Of a stretch of DNA of 64,000 nt, positions 55,883 through 64,000 are shown one piece after another. Numbering within the stretch: position 1 is the first letter of the stretch; each line of letters starts with the position of its first letter. Location of the stretch: contig CM056742.1 of assembly GCA_029851415.1 (NCBI GenBank), positions 56,112,454 to 56,176,453 of the forward strand, read 5' to 3'. Made by a program: the position numbers and the translations under genes. The stretch is from Eretmocerus hayati (taxonomy: Eukaryota; Arthropoda; Insecta; Hymenoptera; Aphelinidae). The notes beneath the pieces were generated by a model, which did not search any database, was not told the DNA's origin, and saw only the letters and a list, made by a program, of their open reading frames with translations.

Positions 55883-57904
55883 TGATGAAGGGGTAAATAT
55901 TTTGATCTTGTGAAATATTTGTTCAATGAATTTGACTCAAGAAATGTATAACTTCTGAATATTGAAGGAGTGTTTCAAGGCTAGTCCGGAGTCCCCGCAA
56001 AACCGCAACCAGACACGCACCGGCGCACTTTCAGGTTGCGGCTGCATCCAATGATTTTGAGAGTGGTATTATTGTTTATACGCTTTTATTGGTACTGAAT
56101 GTGTTATTCAGATACTAGGCCACCTGTGAAATCTTATAACACGATACCATGCAAAGTTTCATGGCATATCATCCATTAGGAATCGAGAAAAACTTGAAGG
56201 CAATTTTTTGGTGGGACAGAGCGCGTCCTTGACTATTCCGATTTATTAATTACAATGATACTGCAGCTGATTTGCGAGTCAATTGGTGTTCATTCATGAC
56301 AACGTTTCGACAGTTACTTTGCTGTCCCCATCAGGTCTTAATCTTTCAACCTCACTCTCATAAAAAGTCTCTTTTTACTCATCTTCATAGACGAGAGTCA
56401 ATAATTTATATCAATATCACTCTAATTGTGACGATGGTAATCACTATTATTCTAATTGCACCATCACAAAAACTTTTTGATTGATCCATATTGCGAGAGG
56501 AAGTTCATGTCATTTTTAAAAGACTATTTTGACTAGTAAAATTGACTGTGATGTGATGTAAACGACATGATGACTAAGTGTTTATGTTATTGGTGATCAC
56601 ATAGTGATTACCATCGTCACAATTGAGGGACCGCGTGGAAAAAGGGCCTGATGGCGGTTGGGCCCTTTTTCCCCCTGTCACTTTTTAGAACCTTCGAACC
56701 ATGATCTATGACTCCAAAAAACTCGTTTTTCGAAAAACCTTGAAAACCGACATGAATCGCAAAGGGCGTAAGCGCCATTAGGCCCTTCTATAAAATTGGA
56801 AGAAGGGCTTATAGGCGGTCAGACCCTTTTGTCAGTGAAATGACGTCAATGAAGCTTTTTTATGAAGATTGAATCATTGTTTGGAGGAAATGCATGAAAA
56901 ACTCTGCAAGAGACCCTTGCTAGAAACACACATGTTCAACTCGTTTTGGGCCCATTCTATAATCCTCATGTACACTCCTGGACAATCATTTTTTGTCCAA
57001 TACTCCAAGAAATTGTATGGTATCTATCGTTGAAATCACGTCTTCCAACGATGGATAGCTATACATTTCTGTATGCGTCTCGTACCGAAAACGCGTGTAT
57101 TACCAAAAATGGATGCATAATATAACCCAGAAAGCAATGCCGATCTGACGCTGCCAAGGTGGCTAGGCCGCGCGTCTAGTACGCGGCTCTTTATACTGCG
57201 CTCTTGACTCTTATATGGCGGCTTTTATAACAGCAGAGGTTGTACCGTGGCAGCTTACATGCATCGTCGACCGCGAGCGCGCAACTCACCACTTGCTGTC
57301 TAGGGTCTTTAGATCCAAAATATAAGTGCCAGTGCATTATGCATTGATAGAATCAACGAAATTTGATATCGAGTCGAGGGCGCGCTCAGTGTATGTGCAC
57401 TAGTAGCTCTGGGCAGTTGTATTTTGCAGATCAAAATCTCCCAGACGGCGAGTTGCGGCGAGTCACGCTGATGGTGGTCGAGTGGTCGATGACATACGCT
57501 GCTACACACGCGAGAAATCCTATCACATCACGGAGATATATCATCACTCGACTCCTCGGACAGTCTCAACGCTAAATTTACATAGAGTATTTTTTTTTAT
57601 AAGGACGGGCAAATATTCTCACATAGAGTGCCTGATATGGGCACACAAATCTTACAACAACAAGTATATATTCCAAATATTCATAAAATATACATAGCTA
57701 CATTAAATTCACAAAAAAGGCCGAATTACATGTTGATAACGAAAGCGAATATGTAAAAGGGGCACAACTGACATCATCTATTTCGAAGAAGGCATAACTG
57801 CAAAAGGAAATTACAAGGGCGTGACTGCAGATGGAAATTTTGAAAAAAGGCGTAATTGCCATGATCATATTCAAAAAAGGCCTAAGTCCCTGGTGAAAGG
57901 GAGA
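55883..57904. other. No gene; several hairpins
   Basis: An inverted repeat of attgtgacgatggtaatcac (about 56423) and its complement (about 56605) lies 160 bp apart. At about 56640-56850 three similar hairpins share the plan aagggc...ggcggt...gccctt. From about 57720 to 57890 a short motif, aaggcgtaactgc, recurs. At about 56075 a tatacgcttttattgg word resembles the dispersed motif at 10275. No coding region is recognised. Confidence 0.45.
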
Positions 57905-60361
57905 TCACAGAATTATGTTAGGGTTAAAATTTACCAACGTAGCAATAGATTCTTGAAGATATTGATATGGATCAACGAAATATAGCACCATTACCTTGGA
58001 TTCACCGTGGAAGTGCTCGAACGAGACCAATTGTTTGGAGCAACTTTTTTTCGAATCAAAATCATCTTTTCGAAAAAGTTCGTCATGAACGAAGACACGG
58101 CTGATCGGGGCCCGCACACCGGGGTAAATCATTGCTAAAGCACGCTCCTAGCGGAGAAAATTGGTATTGGAACCATAGGGAATCCCTACTATACCGATCT
58201 TGAGAGTTCAAAACTTGTACCCCGAGTGTTCAAAGTTACCCCGTCTGTTCAAAGTAACCCCGGTTGACGGTAGTTCGTTTCAAGTCTTACGATTTTAGAT
58301 AGTTCTTTTTCACTCTGAGCCATCGATGTGTAGTCAGCATTACTGACTTCAGTAGGATTCGAGCCTCCCGAGTTTTCAACTTGGAATCTAACAATCCAAT
58401 TGGGTTTCTCATAAGCCCCCTCAAAAATTGTCTTATTATTTGATTTATCAAATACTCTGAAAATTTCGGTATCAGGAACTATACTAAGACCTGCATCAAC
58501 TAAGTCACGCAAAGATAATAGGTTTCTGAAATATCTTTTACGGCAATAACATTCGTAAGCTTGATGTGGCTCCCGTGTTATCTATCATTCTTGAGCACAA
58601 GATCGCCTCCACCGTCAATTACAATATCTGCAAAGCTATTCTCATTTGCACTCTTGACAACTTCATTTTCAGATATCTTGAAGCAGTCCAAACGAAACTC
58701 TCATTCACAAAGTGCTCAGTAGCTCCTGAATCAGCTATGAATTTTATATAATTCATATTATTGTCAATGTGCATCTCACCTTTATCATTCTCGTACTCTT
58801 CATCATATCATTGTTCTTCTTCTTCTGCCTCATTGTACTCGTCATTATCCTCATATTCAGTCCTCCTTGCGGAAGGGCGATTCTTGAAGCCTCCGTTGTT
58901 CCAATCTCGATTGTTTCCTCCGCCACGACCTCGAGCTCTTCCTCTATTGTTGCCCCGGCTCGGCTCTTGAGATCTACCTTTAGATGCAACTCGCCCTCTG
59001 GATGGCCTGCCGCCTCGAGAGCCTAGTTCTCCTTGGCTCTGACGGTGAAGTTCCCCTTTTTCGTTGGTGGTTCCTCGCTGACCTGAGCCTGTGTCGTAAG
59101 GCCTCTCCCGCTCTGCGGGTCGATTGGTTCTTGTATCCGGGCAATCGTCGTGAATGTGGTCTGTTTCATGCTCACAACTACGACAGTACCACTTGTTCAA
59201 CGGCATCAATGGGCACTCATTCCATCAGTGCCCGACTCTATCGTATCTGTAGCAGATTGATCCCCGGCTACTCGAGCTTTGAGCCGCTGTACTTACTGCA
59301 GAAGGGTTCGGTTTTCCAGCCAGCATATCATCGTCAATCTCCATGCGACGCAAGGCTTGTCTCATTTGGACCATGTTCATACTGGCCTCGGTTTTCCCCA
59401 CAGTACTTCCTGTAGGGTCATGACGACCGAGTTCTCCTCGAACTATTCCTACTGAAGAATCATGCTGACGGAGTTCAGGCATAGCGTCTATCACCGCTCG
59501 GTAGAATTGTTCGCGTTCGTCTCCCTCATCAAATGGCTTTGTATCCCCGCTCAGCGCCAGCTCTCTAACTAACTGGTCAAAGCGCTCACAGAATTCATGA
59601 ACTCTTTCCCTTTCCTTCATTTTAATTTCGTATAGATCCTGCCCAATCGATACAGGGGTAGAGGTGATCTCTCCTCTTCTGCTTCCTCGTAGCTTTTTGA
59701 TTATTTTTATAGGTTCCTCCATGCCTAGGATTTTTAGATGGTAGTCCTGTTCTATATGCGAAATTATAATCCGTTCAGCGAAATTTTTCCTCATTATTAT
59801 ATCTTCTGCTGTCAAATTGATAGGCCCCGAACTCGAGGGTCTACCAGATCCAACAACCCCCAGGTTATTAGTTCTGTTCTGAGGTTGTCCATCCGAACTT
59901 CGAAACTTGCTTTAGTTGTAAGTTCATAAGTACTTATTATCTTTGGTATTTGGAATGGTCCTCTCATATTCTGGCCCTGTACACATGAGACGACAGCGAC
60001 AGACACCTCGCTACAGGAGGCCTGCGGCTCGGATAATTGTTTGTTTGCCAAGTTCAGCTTTCCTGTTCCCAACACGTTTTTGTGTGCCAGAACGAAATTG
60101 TCGATTGGTCTGATCCCCAGACATCCTCGGTAGCAAGCTATTTGCTGAAGTACTAGCAGCTGCAATATCACTTTGCAATTCGGAAGTATTAGATCCTCCA
60201 TTGTGGCTCATTAAGCCTCTCAATTTATTTGACACTGCGGGGTTGTTCTCGGTCATCGTCTCTCGATTCGCTGTTCTTGTTGTGGTCGTAGCTGTGAATT
60301 GAACCCACTCATTATTACCTGGATTTACTCCCTCTAGAAGATTTGTCAGATCTGACCTCAC
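57905..60361 (-). pseudogene. Copia-like gag and protease, frameshifted
   Basis: Minus strand. The N-terminal gag (59812-60361) shifts frame near 60150. A gag core follows (59225-59815, with MKERERVHEFCERFDQLVREL), then zinc-knuckle-like residues (ICYRYDRVGH, WYCRSCEHETDHIHDDCP), an Arg/Gly-rich linker, a retroviral-type aspartic protease at about 58690-58735 with ADSGATEHF, and a gag-pre-integrase segment (58249-58530, LRDLVDAGLSIV). D-S-G-A-T followed by this segment is the Copia order. I see no integrase or reverse transcriptase, so the element is truncated or interrupted near 57.9 kb. Confidence 0.75.
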
Positions 60362-60899
60362 TCACTCACTCATCTCAGAATTCAAACGCTTCAAGCGAAT
60401 TCTCTCAAGGATTCTAACTTCTGAAACCTCACACTTAGAATTCACAGCACTCAAATTGTTAGTCACTCCAAGTTTGGGTGGTTAGTCTTGTACGAATAAG
60501 ACGACAAACCCTCATGGATCACTCTCTGCCCTATGATAACGTCCGATTCTTGGAGGTCCCGTATACTCAAAAATGCAAACGAATTCACTCGAAGAATCCT
60601 GCTGCTGAGCGATCTCGAAAGAAAAATCGGTTTGTCACTGGCTGCGTCCAGACAGAGCACGCCTGTCTATACTCTGAGTACAGGCCCGCAGCCCTGCACA
60701 CCATAGCGACTCACATGGACGCAGTCACTCGCACGGTCTACGCCGCTCCTCTCGAAAACAAGGCGAAGCAACAGGCATAGGGCCGTTCCGGCCGCCGTGC
60801 CGCATCCCTGCTCTCTGATCGCGTGTTCGCCGCAAGGCGCCTAGCCCCACTATACGGAAGTCTACACGCTCATTCTCGCAGTTTATTCTAGTGGGGGTT
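60362..60899. other. Leader between putative LTR and gag
   Basis: No gene recognised. Several short frames; a ctcactcactcact run begins at 60357. I could not find a primer site. Confidence 0.3.
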
Positions 60900-61330
60900 C
60901 TGTCGTTGTGGTGGAGATTCATCACCGGTAGTAGTATGCACAGCGCTAGTGTGTGGCCACTTCCCTATGTACACTGCACGCAGGTTTCAGAGCATGGCGA
61001 GTTCTCGCCTCGTGCACACGCGCTCACGCACTATTTTCGTGCACCTCTTTTTACTCCGTGGATCGGAACCACGCTCACTGCTATCATATAGGAGTGAATG
61101 AAGGGTTGGGGTGCACTATTGCTACTAAATAAACACTGCACAGATATTCACTGAAATTGACTCTTTATTGCACACCGCGTGCACTCAATGATCACTCTGA
61201 TTATACGAGGATAGCCGAAGTACTCTCTTCGGCTGTGCGTGTCCAAGTGTCGCGCGCTCGCTCCTGCTCGTGCGCGGCACCGAGGTATATTCTATTTATA
61301 TATAAGAAGGAAGTGAGCACTAAGGGCGCT
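60900..61330 (-). promoter_or_regulatory. Possible Copia 5' LTR
   Basis: On the minus strand a TATA-like tatatataaatag lies near 61300 and an aataaa near 61168, upstream of the gag. The layout fits a U3-R-U5 LTR, but I could not define the TG and CA ends or find a second copy. Confidence 0.3.
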
Positions 61331-61334
61331 AATA

Positions 61335-63460
61335 TTGAATAGTCGACAAAGCTACTTTACCGACATCAAGCGTGAAAAAGCAGAATGGCACAAAGAGCTA
61401 GTTGATCGTTATATTGTTCTGAGTGATATGAATGGCAGCGGTCAAAATTTATCGGAGTCTACTATTGATCTCCTTATAGGTGCTGATATTGCTGGCAAAC
61501 TAATGACCGGCAAGAAGTATGAGTGGTTTGATTGCTATAGAAACTAAGCTTGGCTGGACAATCATGGGCATATAGTCCGGTCTCCAGCAACCCTTTCGTA
61601 TGTCCGTGACTAATAGTACCAATCTAATACAAAACACGGTATAGAGTGTCCACCTTTGTCCTATTCGAATCCATATGTGTGTTGATTGAAACCAAGACGA
61701 AGGTGGACACTTTTCGCCGAATAGTTTTTGAGACAGATCGTTCCGAAGTTGGATTTCACGGACATGCGGAAGGGTGGCTGGAGACCGGACTAATAGTTCC
61801 TTCGATTGAGCAGGACGATTCAACTACGAAAACGGTATCGATGTTTGTAACTGAAGCGAAAATTTCACAGTTATGGGATTTGGAAGTACTGGGTATCCGA
61901 GACCCTATCGAAAATTTAGATCGAGCCCGAAAGGATGAAGCTGTACTTGACAATTTCTTGAAAACTGTTAGAATGACAGAAAATGGTAGATATTCAGTCG
62001 ATTTGCCATGGGTAGGAAATCATGCTCCAGTCGGTTTCAATTTCGAGTCTGCTCGTGGAAGACTAGATAGTACGATTCACAAATTGAACAAGGAAAGAAT
62101 TTTGGACAAATATGATCAGGTTTTGTGCGATTGGTTTATTGAAGATATTATTGAAATTCTACCACTCAATATGAATTCACACGAAGGTAGTATTGTGACG
62201 TGATCAAAAAAGAAAGCACTACTCAAATAAGACCAGGCTTTGATGCATCAACTTCAGAGAAAAGTTTTCCCCCTCTCAAATCATGCTTGGAAAGAGGACC
62301 GAATACTATAGAATTGATTTCAACTACGCTTCTTCGTTTCCGGGAACGTGCTATCGCAGTTTTAGCTGAAATTCGTGAAGCGTTTTCGCAAGTTGAAGTA
62401 AACAAGAATGATCGAGATTTCCTTCGTTTTCTGTGATATATTGATGATAATTTAAGAGTATTGAGACACGAGCGTTTGGTTTTCGGGCCCACATGCAGTC
62501 GATCTCTGTTAGGATCCGTAATTGATACTCATTTGCAAAAGATTCTTCAATTAGTTGTAGAAGGAAAATGCTCGAAGTGGACCACAGAGGAGATCATAAA
62601 ATTGAAGCGTTCGTTGTACGTAGATGATGTTGCACCAAAAGTGAAGACGGTCGGAGAATGAGAGCTTTTCATTTCACAATCAAAAGAAATTTCAGATGAG
62701 TCAAATTTCGAACTGAGAGGATGGGAATACTATCACGACTTGCCGAGCGAACAAGAAACTTTGGTACTTGGCGTTTTGTTCGACAAGAGCAAAGACTAGC
62801 TTTAGTTGGACCCTTCTTCTTTGAAAAATGAAATAGTCGGCCCATGTGACAAAACGATCGATCCTTTCAGCTGCTCACAAAATATTTGATCCCATTGGTT
62901 TGGCATCCAAATTTTTAATCCATACGTTTTGTGATGCGAGTGACCTCGCGTATGCCGCTGTCACATTTTTGCGAGCCGAAGATAAGAGCAGTGTGAACCT
63001 CAATTTTTTCGCATCGAAGACCAAGGTTGCTCCGCAAAACAACCCGAAGAAACAATCGTCTCGTGAAACCGACAGCGTGACAGAGAAAGTATCCACCCCG
63101 CGCTTAGAACTCCTAGCCACCTACAAAGCAAGTCGAGAGACCCGCGAGATAATCAATGCTCTTAGATATAACGAGATCCCAAGTTTTTTCTGGTCTGATT
63201 CGACAACCGTGTTGACCTGGATAAATGGTGGTACTCAGTGGAATGTATTCGTTTGGAAGCGCGTTAAAGAGATACGAGAACTCACAGCTTCAGCCACGTG
63301 GAGATACGTTCCCGGTGAACTAAATCCGGCGGATCTTCCGCCACGCGGTTGTGATGCAAAACGACTGATAGAATTGCGTTGGTGGGCGAGACTTTCTTGG
63401 TTTCGGAAGAATGAAAATCTTTGGCCCAAAATTACCAAAAGATTGATGAATTTGAGATGA
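61335..63460 (+). pseudogene. Degenerate BEL/Pao pol of a second lineage
   Basis: Plus strand. Protease-end motif IDLLIGADIAGKLMTGK, then a GLIAIETKLGW block in another frame, then linker LWDLEVLGIRDP and NGRYSVDLPW, then reverse transcriptase pieces (RPGFDASTSEKS, RDFLRFL, and SLYVDD near 62615), and RNase H pieces (FCDASDLAYAAV, FFWSDSTTVLTWI). It is broken by frameshifts and stops (about 61522, 62201, 62434, 62660) and by loss of the segment between FDPIGLAS and the RNase H. Gag, the integrase core and both LTRs are missing. It differs clearly from the element at 30364-37748. Confidence 0.87.
61573..61792. mobile_element. 220-bp inverted-repeat element, TSD ATA
   Basis: The ends are TAGTCCGGTCTCCAGC and its complement, with a second inverted pair (gtccacctttgtc near 61649 and its counterpart near 61700) inside. 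ATA flanks both sides (61570-61572 and 61793-61795), and removing the element plus one ATA rejoins a conserved BEL reading frame, so the 3-bp duplication is credible. No coding capacity. Confidence 0.75.
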
Positions 63461-64000
63461 ATCGCCAGAGGAAAAGACTCAATTATCTTTATTGAACATG
63501 AATGGTGATTTTGACGTAGCTCAAATATTTTCGTTCTATGACATAATGATTCGATTTTTTTACTATAACATTGCGATTCAAAGACTATGTTTGTGAATCA
63601 GGAAAGACTGGAGGTAAACTCGTATCGTATTGCGAGATATATGAGACTGAAAAGAAATTCTTGAGAGAATTATAGAAGATGTTCTCGAGAAGTAACGACC
63701 CAAAACTTGCCACTTGGGAGACTTTTCGTCACTCCGACGACTGCATGAGAGTAAAGACCAGAATAATTGAACGCAGTGATAATTTTCAATTTTGATATCC
63801 GATTGAACTAGATTCAAATCACAGAGCTGTTCATTGGCTTATCATTGAGACTCACAAAAAAATATGTCATATGCGGGAGTACAATCAGTGATGTGTCAAT
63901 TACGTGAAAAATCCTGGATCTTGTCAACGCGTGAGACAGTTCGGCCTGCTATCTCGGAGTGTGACATTTTTAAACGCTTTTATTGCACTTCACCGAGCTC
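63461..64000. other. No gene; dispersed motif at the window edge
   Basis: Short frames only. The last 30 bases (cgcttttattgcacttcacc) match the dispersed motif at about 10275 and 10562, so a repeat is entered at the window edge. Confidence 0.4.

Overview
This window is nuclear DNA from an animal, most likely an insect. The one host gene I recognise is the 5' coding exon of the ubiquitin-activating enzyme Uba1 (20200-20566, minus strand), with an insect-like N-terminus and a clean splice donor. The rest is non-coding DNA or mobile elements, many of them nested. I cannot name the species. There are no bacterial operons, rRNA genes or CRISPR arrays.

Layout. 1-10 kb: a 77-bp satellite that changes orientation, a hAT-type foldback element (3574-4943, 8-bp target duplication), a 2.2-kb palindrome carrying a nested TTAA-flanked element (5674-6046), and a 1.57-kb CACGG-ended element (8583-10155) inside a CCGGTG-rich repeat. 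11.8-16.3 kb: a decayed CR1-like non-LTR retrotransposon on the minus strand with a PHD-finger ORF1. 17.4-18.6 kb: a second copy of the CCGGTG-rich repeat, hit at the same site by a different foldback element. 20.2-20.6 kb: Uba1. 22-28.4 kb: a 5'-truncated RNase H-bearing non-LTR element, a small hAT-like MITE, a palindrome with tRNA-like ends, and two diverged promoter-like direct repeats. 28.1-41.2 kb: a very large inverted structure with tRNA-like outer ends, broken by an almost intact BEL/Pao retrotransposon (30364-37748) and a Penelope-like element (37938-41018). 41.4-46.4 kb: a 5.0-kb DNA element with about 1-kb terminal inverted repeats, each containing a 103-bp minisatellite, and a decayed protein gene. 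47.25-50.05 kb: two more palindromes, one with a hairpin-rich insertion. 51-55.8 kb: a cluster with a spliced OB-fold-like gene, a C2H2 zinc-finger gene and a broken Helitron/PIF1-type helicase. 57.9-61.3 kb: a Copia-like gag/protease region. 61.3-63.5 kb: a second, degenerate BEL/Pao pol interrupted by a 220-bp inverted-repeat element.

How the parts relate. Most structure here comes from inverted repeats nested in one another, and several insertions have readable target duplications that give a relative order of events. The best candidates for something undescribed are (a) a module with a tRNA-like head that forms the outer inverted ends of at least two palindromes, (b) the 5-kb element with minisatellite-bearing inverted repeats plus its short derivatives at 17.5-18.1 kb, and (c) the intron-containing OB-fold gene next to the Helitron-type helicase. 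Family assignments are from memory of conserved motifs; no database search was possible.
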